From positions 522,945-586,944 of the forward strand of contig MNCI01010715.1 in NCBI GenBank assembly GCA_015680685.1: a DNA stretch of 64,000 nucleotides, in the 5' to 3' direction. Shown here piece by piece: positions 1-12,209 of the stretch. How positions within the stretch are numbered: the first letter of the stretch is position 1; each line of letters opens with the position of its first letter. A program made the translations under genes and the position numbers. Source of the stretch: Gnetum montanum (Eukaryota; Streptophyta; Gnetopsida; Gnetales; Gnetaceae). Under the pieces are notes generated by a model, which was not told the origin of the DNA, did not search any database, and worked only from the letters and a program-made list of their open reading frames with translations.

Positions 1-1507
1 CCCCCTTTAGCCCTTTTATAGGGTTCAAAGGTAGTTAGGTAAGTTACATCTTCAAAAATATCTTACCTAACTTTTCTCCCAAGTAACTTGGCCAACCAAT
101 TAGGAGGTTACTTGCTCAACAAGTTAGGTAAGTTACAACAATTTTGGATAGTTATGACCATCATATATAAAAATCTGCAACTGACAAGTGTTTACTTCAT
201 ATATGATATTGGGTAAATATCCCAAGAATTTTGTCTTTGAATATAACTTCAATTTAGAGGTAGGTATCCAGCATTTATATCCAATGTTTATCTTGTTAAG
301 TTGAGGCTTTAGAAACGTAATCGTTCATTTTTACATGGAATATAATCGGTTATAAAACTAATTTTAAGGGATGGCAAATATACGTTTCAAAAGTAAATAA
401 TTTTCCAACGCCGTTAATCGAGTTGCCCAATGGCTTCTCCTGTACACAACCTATTCCCGTAGCTTGCGCTCCATTCTACCGAACTTGCTTCGTCCACTAT
501 TTTGCAGCCACTGCTTTGCCTTGGATTGGCCTGAGGTCTTCTTTCCCAATTCATACGTGATTACCACCACCATTGGTTCATTGCTGACGTCGCTGAAGCC
601 CTGATGCTACTCTGCTACCGCCATCTCCACATCTTCCACATCTGCCATGGCTTTGCGTCGTCCACTAAACTCCCACAAAATTGATGGTAGTTGGAACCGC
701 TTCTATGCACAGCTTGGCAGTAGTTACTATTTCACCCATATCGGCAGTGAAATGGCTTGACACTGTAAACCCTCGGCGAAGATGTCCTGCTCCAGTTCAT
801 GGGCAGCGTTCAAGTCCGGCGCATTTGTATTTTGTTTTTTTTTGTTTTTGCTGATAACTGTCCAGAATCGCAGGCATAGGTGTAGGCATGGTAACCGCTT
901 GCGTTTTAGCCCTGTTTCATTCATTTCTGGCCAAGAAATTAGGCTCACTATGGAAACAGAAAAAGAAACCCTACGCAGCAAGTATTTGATAAAATTTCGA
1001 AGAGGAATATGAAGTTATTTCTGGCGTTTTCTTGGCAAAATTTAGCGGCAAGCATCACTTTTTTTTTTGCTGTGTTGATACCGCATTTTTTTTATGTTTG
1101 AGAGCACAAGATGCGCCCCTATCCCTGAAAACATTCAGTGCAGTATACTATACTATTTCTTCTCACCACAAAATCTATTTTCTCTGTTCATTGGCTTTAA
1201 TGCAGATCTGTGAAAGCAGGGTCGACACCATTCTTGAATAATGTTTATCATCGATATATTTGTATGGCCAGGCCAGGTATATCTCGTGTCCACCACCGCT
1301 ACTGAACCAGTCTGAGTTTGGTAGAATGTAATATGCCAAAATATTACATTCTTTGCCCAATGTAAGGTTTAAAATAAAATATGTGTTTCATCACCGTAAA
1401 CTCATCCGAATTTTTACACCTATTTTATTTTTATTCTCTTTAAGTAGACTGAAACTCCTGCTCCATGTAGTGGCTGGAAATGTGCCAACAATGGGTAATC
1501 CCAAAGT
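1..1507. other. Unassigned sequence with a weak coding-like stretch
   Basis: I find no recognisable gene here. The first 150 bases hold two direct copies of TTAGGTAAGTTAC (near 35 and 130) and an inverted partner near 62-74. The minus strand between about 660 and 430 reads like decayed coding sequence: a frame beginning MADVEDVEMAV is lysine- and serine-rich further on but contains stops, and I cannot name it. The other open frames are short and in low-complexity DNA. The left edge of element A lies near 1508, where similarity to the integrase region of the related copies stops. Confidence 0.35.
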
Positions 1508-1555
1508 GTTGCATGAGTTTACGAAAAGTGATGCCCATGAAATATGTTCCATTTT

Positions 1556-2090
1556 CTAAGATGAGTACACGTGGCACTCCAAACCTGTTGATGATTTTCT
1601 ATTGGACAAAGCAGTGTTTGAGGAACAATTGATGACAGCTACCGCCTCCACCCACTTTATGTAGTAGTCCACAGTGATGATGATATACACCTTCCCATTA
1701 GACAAGGTTGTGATGGGACCCATGAAGTTGATGCCCCAAATGTCAAAGAGCTCCAGTGGTTGGATCCATTGTTGAGGTCCCTCCAATCGTGCAGTCATCC
1801 CACCATCTCTCTAGCATTGTTCACAGGAGCGAGCAAACCATTGTGCATCCCTAAAAATTGTGGGCCAATAATATCCTCCAAGATGGATCTTAATGGTTGT
1901 GCATCATCCAGCATAGTGGCCCCCACAACGGCCCTCATGAGCACCTTGGAGAATGCGTAGTGTATCATCATCAAGGACACACCATCGAATCAAGCCATCT
2001 ATGCACATCTTATACAGGTGGCCATTGATTTCCATGAAGTGCTTGGCCTTATGGAGAAATGGTTATTTCTACCAATGGTCCCACTCCTTT
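1556..2090 (-). pseudogene. Element A integrase fragment (zinc-binding and start of core)
   Basis: Integrase would insert the cDNA into the host chromosome. The frame at 1798-1556 contains IWGINFMGPI and YIIITVDYYIKWVEA, which correspond to the first catalytic Asp block and the following strand of retroviral-type integrase cores; the usual Asp in WGxDFMGP reads Asn here. Upstream, at 1980-1800, the HHCC zinc-binding region is recognisable only by switching frame (a GGHYAG-like segment and paired Cys), so at least one frameshift is present. The distal core and C-terminal domain are lost at the left break. It is a dead fragment. Confidence 0.75.
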
Positions 2091-2098
2091 GGCAATTC

Positions 2099-2590
2099 CT
2101 AAGTTATGAGATAGGTGAGGATGTGGTTGAACCAAGGTGATTCCTTAGGCACCTTCAGATTGACCGCTCCCGTGAAGAGAAGTTCATCTAGAAATTGGTC
2201 GAAGAGTGGTTCCTCCTCTTCTATGTTATCCCATCGTAACTGAGACAAGTGATCAGTGACCACATTCTTGGTTCCCTTTCGATCTACCATAGTGAGGTTA
2301 AATTCTTTAAGAATCACCAGCCACCGTATGATACAAGGGCTCACTGTTGGATTGTTCATTAGGAACCAAATGGCACTATGGTCAGTATGCATGAACACCT
2401 TGTACCTGAGCACATAGTGTCGAAATTTTTCCAAGGTGAACACCACCGCCATCAACTCCTTTTCAGTGATAGTGTAGTTAAGCTGAGCACCCACAATGCT
2501 ACGGCTTGCACAGTGAATATAGTATGGGAATTTTTTATCATCACACTGTGTAAGCATAGCTCCCAATGCATAGTTGAACGCATCCATCAT
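2099..2590 (-). pseudogene. Element A RNase H domain
   Basis: This is the longest open frame of copy A (163 codons). It holds the gypsy-type RNase H signature: an ALGAMLTQ-like first strand, ASRSIVGAQLNYTITEKEL with the catalytic-type Glu, then HTDHSA with Asp and a terminal VVTDHLSQL. In the family RNase H removes the RNA strand of the cDNA hybrid. The wording NYTxTEKELxAVVFxLEKFR is typical of Athila-group elements (known). The first-strand Asp in MMDAF is retained. Upstream the frame to RT is broken, so this survives only as a fragment. Confidence 0.85.
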
Positions 2591-2639
2591 GATGTGGAAG
2601 GGCCTGGACCAATCAGGTACCCATAGAACTAGAGTCTCT

Positions 2640-3560
2640 ATGAGTTTCTATTTAAGCATTTAGAATGCAAATTCACATTCCATAGTCTAGACAAATGGAG
2701 CATCTTTCTTCATGAGTTCCACCAACGGCTTGGCGATTTTCGAGAAATTTTCAATGAAGCGCTGGTAGTAACTAGTGTGGCCAAGGAATGACCGACAATC
2801 TTTTACAATGCTTGGTTGTCGGGTGATTCCTTCGATGACCCTAATTTTTTCAGGATCCACGCTAATCCCTATTTGTGAAATACAGTGCCCCAGCACAATG
2901 CCCTCCTAGAACATTAAGTGGCCTTTCTGCTAGTTGAGTCGTAGGTTAGTGTCCACCCATCTTTTCAGAACTTGCTCAAGGCTATCCAAGGCTTGATCAA
3001 ATGTGGCCCCATAGGTAGAGAAGTCATCCATGAAAACTTTTACCCCATTGCCAATTTTCTACTGGAAGATGCTGAGGACAAGGTGTTGGAAAGTGGCAGG
3101 CACATTACATAGGCCAAAAGGCATCTTTTTGTATGCAAAAGTCCCCCAGGGACTTGTCAAGGTTATCTTGGCCTAGTCCTCTAGCACAATCTGGATTTGG
3201 TTATAGCCACTATAACCATCCAAAAAGCTATAATAACGATTCCCCACAATGGTATCCAACACTTGGTCCACAAATGGGAGCGGGAAATGATCTTTGAAGG
3301 TAGCTATGTTGAGCAATCGGAAATCTATACAAACCCTCCATTTGCCACCCTTATTTGGCACAATAACGAGTGGGCTAACCCATTCACTATTGGCAATAGA
3401 GTAGATGAACCTTGCCCTTAGAAACTGCTCGATTTCATCTTTGACAACCTACTTCAATTTGGGGTTCAATCGCCTTTGTGGTTGTCTTCATGGCTTCATG
3501 GAGGGATCAATATAAATCCGATGTTGGCAAACCCTGGGATCAACTCTTGTTAATTCAGGA
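2640..3560 (-). pseudogene. Element A reverse transcriptase
   Basis: Pieces of RT lie in several frames. At 3361-3173 the frame reads GGKWRVCIDFRLLN and later YYSFLDGYSGYNQI, the fingers and palm blocks of Ty3/gypsy RT. Near 3031-3023 the minus strand encodes an FMDDF box, the equivalent of the YxDD catalytic pair, with both Asp present. At 2896-2687 the connection region reads MLGHCISQIGISVDPEKI and SFLGHTSYYQRFI, which precedes RNase H in this family. Stops and small indels separate the pieces. Confidence 0.85.
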
Positions 3561-3909
3561 TACAACCATGCAAAAGAAGCATCCCATTTGTTCACCACCT
3601 TCAAAAATTTCTTCTTCTATTCAAGAGCAAGGGTGGCATTGATAATCACAGGTTTCCCATTCTGCAAAAATGCATATTCTAGGTGGGCTGGTAAGGGTTT
3701 CAATTCCAAGGGCTCTTTTTTAAAAATTTCAGGGATTTGCAACTTTTCCCAATCATCATAGTCATCAACAATGGATACTTATTGATGAACCTCTTCCAAA
3801 TGATCCATGCTTTCTATGTAGGTGCATACAAGCCCCTCAGATGGTTCCATGCACAAGGTGCTGCTAACAGGATCAGCAGTTAGCCATTGGGTGCCTTCTT
3901 GATTTGTGG

Positions 3910-4581
3910 CTATTGTGTATAGGCATTGTTGAATTGGTGATTCCTTGGTACACTAACTACATGCTTGAATAGATGTTTGCTTAGCGGCCACAACTGCTGC
4001 ACACAGTTGCACCCAGAGTCACTGTACATGATGCATGGAATGTGCTTCTTCTTGATCTTCCCAAAAGGATTTTCCTTTGAAATTTTGAGGGAAAGATCTT
4101 GGAGTCCTAGTCTTGCATCCACCATGCTCAGCCAGGCTCTTCCCATTATGATTGGGAAGTTCCCCTTGCAATTCTCAACATGGATGACAAGGAAATCAGC
4201 AAGATAGGACCACCCACAAACGATGGTCACAATGTCCTCCACCAATCCCAAGGGAACAGTAATGGATTGGTCTGCTAGTTCGAGCTAAATGTTGCTCTTA
4301 TTTAACAAGGGAAGGTTCCAATTCTTGTACATGTCATGTGAAATCAAATTGACTCCTAACCCCGAATCTAGAAGGGCTTTACATGGCTCATTTCCTACCA
4401 CCTGAACATAGATGAGGGTGCTCCCTAGATTAGTTAATTTTTGGGAAAGATGGTCTGCCTTTATCCAGTTAGTCACTGTGTGAGTGAGCATGACTGTTTG
4501 TATGTTGGAGGGTGTTTGGTTTGAAGGCTGCTCAAAAGGTGGAATAGTGGTGGTGGTTTGAGGTTCAGAGGCACTAGCCAT
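3910..4581 (-). pseudogene. Element A retroviral-type aspartic protease
   Basis: The protease would cut the gag-pol polyprotein. At 4581-4285 the frame reads NEPCKALLDSGLGVNLIS; the Asp-Ser-Gly active-site triplet is at 4368-4360. The continuing frame at 4251-3910 has VIHVENCKGNFPIIMGRAWL, the second half of the fold with the typical I-M-G-R-x-W-L segment. A stop and frame change separates the halves. Copies B and C carry the same arrangement, which supports the call. Confidence 0.8.
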
Positions 4582-4919
4582 AGGGGGTGGTAGTAATTCT
4601 GAAAGGTTGCATGACTAGAAGAGTCCCATGAAGAGACTAGTTGTTGAACGTAGTATCCATAGGGATCTGGTTGTTGGTAAGGGTACTGCTACCTTAGAGG
4701 TGTCATCCCCCATGCTTGTGGGTGCTACCACTGCTAAAAGTATTCATAAAGTTGCGGTGGTGCTCCACTTGGATAATATCCTTACTGTTGGTGAAACTGC
4801 CTGGGATTTCCTTGTGGGTAAGGCACCCTTCAGGGTGTTTGCCTCTTTACTAAGCAAGGATTCAACACATACACCCCAGACTCTTGTAGATGTGACACCA
4901 TGAGACAACACCCCTTAGG

Positions 4920-6705
4920 ATGTTCATATTAGCATATGTCACATTCATTATCTTCCTCTATATCAGAGTATGCAACCTGTTTAGCTATAGCAACTTTGCC
5001 CTTACCCTTATGGTGGGCACATTCAGCTTCCTTCTTCCTACGATGATCACAATCATTACCTTGCTCTCTGGACTCCTGCAATTTTTAGGATACTTTGAAA
5101 TTTTTCATGCAAAGAGTCCCACATCTTATCAACCTTTACTGATATTTCAGATGCAAATTTCTATAGGGGCAAGGTTTTTTGGTTCACCACTGCATTCAGT
5201 GGTGATTCCTCCTTCTCTTCACAAAATTGTACCTCCCTCTTTTAGATGGAGGGATCCCAATTAAACTACTCTACACTTTCCTTATTTCTGAGTTCCTCCT
5301 CTTCTTTAGCCACTTTCTCAATTAGGTGCTACAGTTGATGGACCCTTAGTTCTGATAGTCGTCCTTGAGCGTACACACCAAGTGTCTTTCTAGTTTTAAA
5401 GTAGAGCCCATCAATGATATGGCGAAGCTGTGCCCGTTGAGAGTAGCCATGACCAGGGCACCAATGTAATAATGAATAGTATCTACTCATGGCTACATCC
5501 AAGGGTTCATGATTACCTTGCTTCCAGCCTTGGATTTGACATCTTAGATTTGTCATTCTAGAGTAGATTTGATACTCGTCGTTGAAGATCTCCAGCATCG
5601 TACTCCATGTCCTAATTGATTCTGATTCCAAAGATCAATACCAACTCTCTGCTTCTTTGATGAGTGTGTGAGGTAACGGCTTAATCTTTTTCCAATCATT
5701 GTCGATGTTCTGCAGGGTGCAAGCATCATGAAACGCTTTCATGTGAGTTTGTTGATCACAATTGTAACCCCCTTCAAATCTAGGGATGTTTTCATGTCAA
5801 TGCGTTTGATCTGGCTATCCTCCAAGTGCCTGTTGGGTATCTAAATTGCCTCGATGATATGAAGCATGCTTCGAGTAGCCAAAAAATGGTTCATTTAAGT
5901 CATAGTCCTACTGAGGACCACGATGTCTATGATGATTTCAGTTGCCTCTCCTTTCATGACGGTGAGCTTCGCACGATTGGTCACGCACTTCCTCACGTCA
6001 TGCCCTTCAGTCCTTATGACAACCATCACCTCACTCCTTTCTACCACAGTTATGATCAGAGTTTGAACTGGATGAAGGTAGAGGGAAACAAGAGGATGGA
6101 GAAGAGGGAGAGGGATCACCACCGCCCCGGTGTTGATCTCCCCCTCTGCTCCAATGGTAGCCTCGATCTTCCTGCCCATCTTTGCTTGTGTCATGACTTC
6201 TCTTACGTGATCCTCCATCCTCTTGGGGATCTTGGTCACTTGATTGATTGTTCTGGATGATGGACTAAATGATCTAATTCCCCAGAGGAAGTTCAGCTAA
6301 ATGGGAACCATGAAAGATAGGCTCCCCATTGTCCTACAGCCCTTGTAAGAATAAGGGGTTACTAAACTATTTCCCCTTCATGTGTTCATACCATTTTTCC
6401 TATTGCTGGTCACATACTCGTTGGGCCTCAGTGGAACAATAGTCCCGATAGTCATGGTCCTCCATGACGTACTCCACACCGCAGTCCTGGATGCCTAGTC
6501 TAGCAAGATTATGAAATAACATTCCAGGAGCTGATCAATCATGTAGCAGTATCATGTTGCTTTCCATGTCCCACCAGTGCAAATGTTCATCCTAATGTAG
6601 GATGAAGGTGAAATTGGGGATATATTCATCTGGATGTGTGTATACCACCCAACATTCTTATGGCACTAGTGGGTTGGATCCATCTTGCCTGTGAGAAGAA
6701 GACAT
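4920..6705 (-). pseudogene. Element A gag
   Basis: Gag would form the particle that packages element RNA. The probable start is the ATG at 6705 (MSSSHRQD), aligned with the gag start of copy C at 48888 and of copy B at 18224. The best-preserved part is 5631-5329, with WSTMLEIFNDEYQ and a block reading LDVAMSRYYSLLHWCPGHGYSQ, the same pattern as the Athila gag capsid segment. The 3' part at about 4960-4870 still shows Cys-containing words but is broken. Long open frames on the plus strand at 5826-6260 are shadows of this gene. Confidence 0.7.
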
Positions 6706-6850
6706 GTTGGATATTAGATGATCCACTAATTGATGTACCTTACTTTTTACTTAGTCCACCTAGCATGCGTAGATTTTACTATTCTAGATCTGTTCTAATG
6801 ATGTAAATAATAATTTTGCTAAGGTTAAATGGTGCATGTAAGACTAACAG

Positions 6851-6869
6851 TCCTCGACAATGGTGCCAA
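6851..6869 (-). promoter_or_regulatory. Element A primer-binding site
   Basis: On the minus strand, directly inside the 5' LTR, the sequence reads TGGCACCATTGTCGAGGA. This is close to the TGGCGCCGTTGCCGGGGA type of site used by many plant Ty3/gypsy elements to bind a host tRNA primer. The position fixes the LTR edge and the direction of the element. Two differences from that consensus, both C-to-T type on this strand, fit an old copy. Confidence 0.7.
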
Positions 6870-7732
6870 TGATGAGCGGCTAAGTACCCCTGCATCCAAC
6901 CATGCGAATCACGGGCATTCACACACAACTCAGTAGAATTCCATAAACTGTAAGCACTTTGCAACAAAACCTTGTGTTAGAATGGTCATTTTCTTCCCAA
7001 CCTCACTTGTGATGTTCTGATCGCAATGGTCAAGTGAGATTGAGGCAACTAATTTTTATGGCTTTTTCACTTTATCTTCTAGCATCTAATCCTTGGAATG
7101 GAAAGTAAGGAATGGAATATTACGTAATCTATAATTATCCTAATATATATCCTAACTCTTCCTAGCATAAGTATCTGATCCCATCTTCCATGCACATCGT
7201 GAGCATCCCCTAACCACTACTGGGTTACCAAACATTAAGCATCGCTGGGTTGCCAAGTGTTGGGTTTACATTCGAGATAGTCATACTTATGGTTTCTACA
7301 AACTATAAAAGCGCAATAGCGATTAAAATAATAACAATGGAAAGTTAAGGAACTAATAAAGCATAGAAATATTAAACTATTAAATGCATTAAATTACTAA
7401 TTCCAATTGCTGCAAGGAATATGCTTGAAAATCTCATCTTTATTGTCGTTCACGCCAATGGACTCAGGTACATCAGTGCTCGAATAAAGAGCCAGACATC
7501 TTTCTTACACCTACTATGGAAACTTGGAAAATATTCTAACTCTCACGGAAACAAACTGCAATAGCTTCGCTACAACTGCCAAAGAGGTACCTAAGTGTGG
7601 CAGGAGCCCACTTATTTATAGGCTGAAATAGGCTTCACATAAACGGGGCCACATCAATGCATGGAGGGATGTGTCGACAGGGTCATGTATATGCGGCCTA
7701 GTCAATGCATCGACTATTTTAGCACTTCATCA
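6870..7732 (-). repeat. Element A 5' LTR
   Basis: The LTR begins TGATGAG on the plus strand and ends CTTCATCA, an imperfect version of the family's inverted ends TGATGAG/CTCATCA. It is about 863 bp and aligns over its length with the LTRs of B (36735) and C (37658, 49926). The far end carries the short ggcctagtcaatg-like modules seen in all copies. The bases after 7732 match the integrase end of the family, so this LTR joins B coding sequence directly. Confidence 0.8.
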
Positions 7733-7739
7733 CATGGCC

Positions 7740-8960
7740 CCAAAAGAAAAGGTTTTATAGCTAATATAAGGCCACTCCCACAACATTTGAAACTTAGTTC
7801 ATTGAGGTACATGTGTGGGTTTTTAGTAGAGGACCTTATCTCCAGGTTGAAATATCACTTTCTTTATCCTAAGGTCATGAAATTGTATAATGAATGCTTT
7901 GCACTTCATTCAAGAATAGGGATACCAATTGATTTTCATCTAGCATATTCAAGTTGATTAATCTTTCTTCTTGTGCTAGGCTAAGATTAAGGTTCAAGTC
8001 ATAGGCTATTGAAAGTGTATAGAGCTTGGATTGGATAGGTAGAGTTGGTAATTTTTTGTACACCAGCTCATAGGGAGAGTAGACTATAGGAAGTTTCCAT
8101 GTTGAGCAATATGCCCAAAGGGCATTGTTTACTTTTGTGCTTTAGTCTCTCCTATAATTGTTAATGATTCTTGTTAGGATCTTCGTGATCTCCTTGTTTG
8201 TATCTTCTACTTGACCATTGGCTTGGGGTGGTAGATTGTTGTTAGTTTATGTTCAACCCCCAAGCATTGCTTAAGCTTGCAAAAGATAGTGCCTATAAAA
8301 TGGGTTTCATTCTTAGAAATCAATGCACATGGCAATCCAAACTTATTTACAACATTTTGTTGTACAAACTATGCAACAATAGATGATGTAAAATCAATGA
8401 TAACTGCTACTTCTACCCATTTTGTACAATAATCAATGGCGATGATTATGTATGCCTTTCCATTTGACATGGGTGTGATGGGACCCATGAAGTTGATGCC
8501 CCAAATTTCAAATGGTTTCAATGGTTGAATCCATTGTTAAGGTTTCTCCATTCAAGAAGTCATCCCACCATCTCATTGACAATGTTCACAAGAGTAGACA
8601 AATTGGTGGGTGTCCCTAAAGATACTTGGCCAATAATACCCTACCATCAGGATCTTAATGGCCATGCATCTCCTAGCATAGTGGCCCCACAAAGACCCTC
8701 ATGAGCATCCTGGAGAATGTGCAGCTAATCAACATTAGGTACACAACAACAAACTAGGCCATTAGTGCACACCTTGTAACGATGTCTATTGATTTTCATG
8801 AAGTGTTTGGCCTTATGAAGAAACTGTTATCTCTTCCTATAGTCTAGATCTTATGGCATCACTTAAGTAAGAAAATAGGTAAGGATGCCATCATATTATT
8901 TTGATTCATTGGGTACTTGTTCAATTATTGCACCTATAAAGAGGAGTTCATTAGGAAATT
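7740..8960 (-). pseudogene. Element B integrase
   Basis: This region aligns with the C copy at 42940-44100 and the A copy at 1556-2100. On the minus strand the catalytic core words (around 8440-8520, a FMGPI-type block and a strand ending KWVE) are recognisable. Near 8063-7875 lies the C-terminal tail of the gene. No long frame survives. The downstream end abuts element A's LTR at 7732/7733. Confidence 0.65.
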
Positions 8961-10330
8961 GGTTAGAGAGTAGGCTCTCCTCCTCTTTGTTATCCTATTT
9001 TAACCAAGGTAAGTGACCAGCAACCATATTCTCAAGTCCCTTTCAATCTATCATTGTAAGATCGAACTCCTACAACATCACCAGCCACCATATGATATGG
9101 GGGCTCACCATTAGCTTATTCATTAGGAAGAAAATGGCACTATGGTCAATGTGCACAAACACCTTATATCCAAGCACATAGTTCCTAAGCTTTTTCAAAG
9201 CATATATCATGGTCATTAGTTCTTTCTCTATTGTGGTGTAATTCAGCTATGCACTCACAATGCTTCGACTTGCGCTGTGGATGTAATATGAATGTTTCTT
9301 GTCATCCAACTATGTAAGCATGGCTTCCAAGGCATAATTTAATGTATCTATCATTATATGAAATGGTCTAGACTAGTTATATGCTCATATAATTGGAGTC
9401 TCTATGAGCTTTTTCTTGAGGCTCTGGAATGCATTTTCACATTCCTTGGTCTAGATGAATGAAGTATCTTTCTTTGTAAACTTGATCAATGGTTTTGGGA
9501 TCTTAGAGAAATTCTCTATCAAACGTTGGTAATAGCCAATGTGTCCAAGGAATACCTAAACATCTTTAATAATTTCTAGTTGGCTAGTTATTCCTAAGAT
9601 GACCCTTATCTTTTCAAGATCCACCTCATTCCCTACTTGAGAAATTTAGTGCCACAATACAATCTCCTCCTAGACCATTAGATTGCTCTTCTACTAATTG
9701 ACCTGAAGATTCATCTCTACACACCTTTTAAGCACTTGCTCAAGGTGGTCCAAGGCTTGCTCAAATGTGGCACCATAGGTGGAGAATTCATCCATGAAGA
9801 CTTTCACACTACAACCAATCTGTTACTAAAAAATGTTCAAGACCAAGCATTGGAATGTTGCAAGAGCATTACATAGATCAAAAGGAATCTTTCAATATGT
9901 GAAAGTCCCCTAGGAACTTTTGAATTTTGTTTTGGCCTAATCCTCTAGCGCAATCTAGATTTGATTATAGCCACTATAACTATCCAAAAAATTGTAATAA
10001 TAATTCCCATATATAGTGTCTAACACTTGATCCACAAATGATAATGGAAAGTGATCTTTGAATGTTGTCATATTTAATAGCCAAAATTCAATGCAAACCC
10101 ACCACTTGCAACCTTTCTTTGGCACAATCATGAGTGCACTAACTCACTCACTATCCACAATGGAATAGATAAACCCCACCTTGAGAAGTTGTTCAATTCC
10201 TCTTTGATGATCTACTTCAATTTGGACTTCAACCACCACTACAACTACCTTTTTGGGTTCATGGCCAGATTAGTATAGATACAATGTTGGCATATGCTAG
10301 GATTAATCCTTGTGAGTTCAGGATATGACC
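8960..10330 (-). pseudogene. Element B reverse transcriptase and RNase H
   Basis: The alignment with copy A is continuous but frames are heavily broken. RNase H lies near 8990-9420 and RT near 9420-10330. At the catalytic box (about 9785-9800) the minus strand reads FMDEFS where copies A and C read FMDDFS, so one of the two catalytic Asp residues is changed to Glu. This copy is therefore dead on active-site grounds as well as by stops. Confidence 0.75.
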
Positions 10331-10689
10331 AAGTAAAGGTTGTTCGTCATTTTTTGACCACCCTCAACAACATCCATTTCTATTCAGAAGCAAGATTGGC
10401 ATCGATGATTACCAGCTTGCCATTTTCCAAAAATGCATACTTCATGCCAATAGGTAGAGTTTTAAACTCTAAGGGCTCTTCCTTAAAATTTTTAGGGATT
10501 TCCAACTCTCTCCAATTAGTATGATCATTTGCATCATCATAGAGTTGGTAATAAACTTACTCCAGTTCATCTATTTCTTTAACATAGGCACTAGTTAAGC
10601 TCTCAGTAGGTTCCATGCAACGTATGCTACTTTTAGAACAACTATCAACCACTAGGTTCCCTCATATCTTGTGGTTGTTGTGTATAGGT

Positions 10690-11300
10690 ACTTCTGGATT
10701 TTAGATTCCTCTATACATTATCTACATGCATTGGTTGATGTGCTTTTAATAGACAAAAGTTTTTGCACACAATTGTAACCTGTATCATTGTATGTGATGC
10801 ATGGAACTCGCTTCTTCTCAATCTTTCCAAATGCATTTTCCTTAGAAATCTATAGGGAAAGATCTATCATGCCCATTTGTGCATCTACAGTGCTTAATCG
10901 AGACCTTTCCATAATGATTAGGAAGTCCTCCTTGCAATTGTCAACTTTGATTACCAAGAAATTGGTAAGATACAACCACCCATAGACAATGGCCATAATA
11001 TTCTCTACTAATCCCAAAGGAATAGTCATGGACCAATCTGCTAATTCTAAATAGATGTTACTCTTTTTGAGAGGAGGCAAGTTCCAAGCGTTGTACATTT
11101 TATGAGAAATTAGATTAACTCCAAAACCTGAGTCAAGAAGAGCCTTACATGGCTCAGCAATCTACAAATAGATGAGAGGACTTCCAAGATCAACTCTTTT
11201 CTTAGAAAGTTTGTCACCCTTGATCCAATAAAATATAGTGTGGGTTAACATAATTGTGCAGATCTTGAGAGATGTTTGGTTTGAAGGGCTCTATAAAGGA
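10690..11300 (-). pseudogene. Element B protease
   Basis: The active-site words CKALLDSGFGVNLIS lie near 11145-11105, with Asp-Ser-Gly intact. The frame at 11098-10850 continues MYNAWNLPPLKKSNI and VIKVDNCKEDFLIIMERS, the second half of the fold, where the usual IIMGR reads IIMER. Stops separate the two parts. Confidence 0.75.
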
Positions 11301-12190
11301 ATGGATTCATAGAATGAAGGAGATATAGAGTGACTAGCTGCATAAGTAGTTAAGAGTTTAGTAAGGCTCTTGGTTCGAAAGAATGATCTTGATTCTAAAC
11401 CACTAGATTCAGGAGGCAGCTATGAGTTAATGGCCCTAGTAGCATTACATTGTTGTGGCTAGGCTGGAAGCTCACCTTGCATAGATGGAGCAAGTGGTAA
11501 CTGGGTTGAGGATGCAGGAGCATATGCTGAAGGATGAGAAGGGTGAGTGGGATATGGGGTTTTCCCTCTAGTAAATGGAGAATGATTTCTGCAATAATTT
11601 AGAGGGTAATAGTGATGCCAAAAAGAAGCATGACTAAAAGAGTCATGCAAAGACATTGGTTGCTAAACATAATACCCATACAGATCTAGTTGCCTGTAAG
11701 GATACTGTTGCCTTAGTGGTGGCATCCCCCACAACTGTGGATGTTGCCACTACTGATACTAATCATACAGTTATGGTGGAGCTTCACTTGGATAATAATC
11801 CTATTGTTGTTGGTGGAACTGCCTTGGGTTTCCTTGAGGATAAGGTAACCTTCTGTGTGCTTGCCTTGGTGCTAGTCTAGGATTCAAAGCATACACCCTA
11901 AATTCCTATAAGTGTGACATAACAAGGCAACATCCCTTGGGATGTTCCTATTAACAAATGTCACACACACTATCATCATCTAATTCTGAATCCACAACCT
12001 TTTCTACTACCATAGCCTTGTCTTTATCCCTTTTGTAGGCATGTTCAGCTTCTTTCCTTCTCCTATGGTCACGATCACTACCTTGTTTTTTTGGATTCTT
12101 TCACAATTTTTAGAGCAATTTGAAATCTTTCATCCAAAGATTCCCACATTTTGTCAACCTTAGCCAAAATTTTAGATATAGATTTTTGAA
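11300..12190 (-). pseudogene. Element B gag, 3' part
   Basis: This is the distal part of gag and the gag-protease linker, aligned with 4600-5180 of copy A and 46450-47370 of copy C. It breaks off at 12190, where telomere-like repeats begin, and similarity to the family resumes at about 16738. About 17 bases present in copy C around 47390 are missing across the junction, so the insertion of the PLE came with a small target deletion. Confidence 0.65.
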
Positions 12191-12191
12191 T

Positions 12192-12209
12192 CCCTAAACC
12201 CTAAACCCT
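12192..12209. repeat. Plant telomere-type repeats at PLE 5' edge
   Basis: Two and a half CCCTAAA units lie exactly at the junction between B's gag and the PLE. The right pseudo-LTR begins at the equivalent place with cataaactttata, which is the same motif after C-to-T changes. The orientation, C-rich strand before the 5' end, is what is expected if an element is primed from, or healed by, a telomeric end. Confidence 0.8.

Larger units (their letters stand above)
1508..7732 (-). mobile_element. Element A: truncated Athila-like Ty3/gypsy retrotransposon
   Basis: Reading down the minus strand the order is 5' LTR (7732-6870), primer-binding site, gag, protease, RT, RNase H and integrase, which is the Ty3/gypsy order. 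The gag and RNase H wording matches the Athila group (family knowledge). Similarity to copies B and C stops near 1508 inside the integrase gene, so the integrase C-terminus, any 3' gene and the 3' LTR are missing. Sequence beyond its 5' LTR, from 7733, is the integrase end of copy B, so A appears to have inserted into B. All frames carry stops and the element cannot be autonomous. Confidence 0.85.

Noticed and set aside
5826-6260. 144-codon plus-strand open frame
   Set aside because: It is antisense to the gag gene of element A, low in complexity (His/Ser-rich) and without a family match.
12192-12209. True chromosome end or interstitial telomere tract
   Set aside because: Only 18 bases, exactly at a retroelement border inside another element; it is explained better as part of the PLE.
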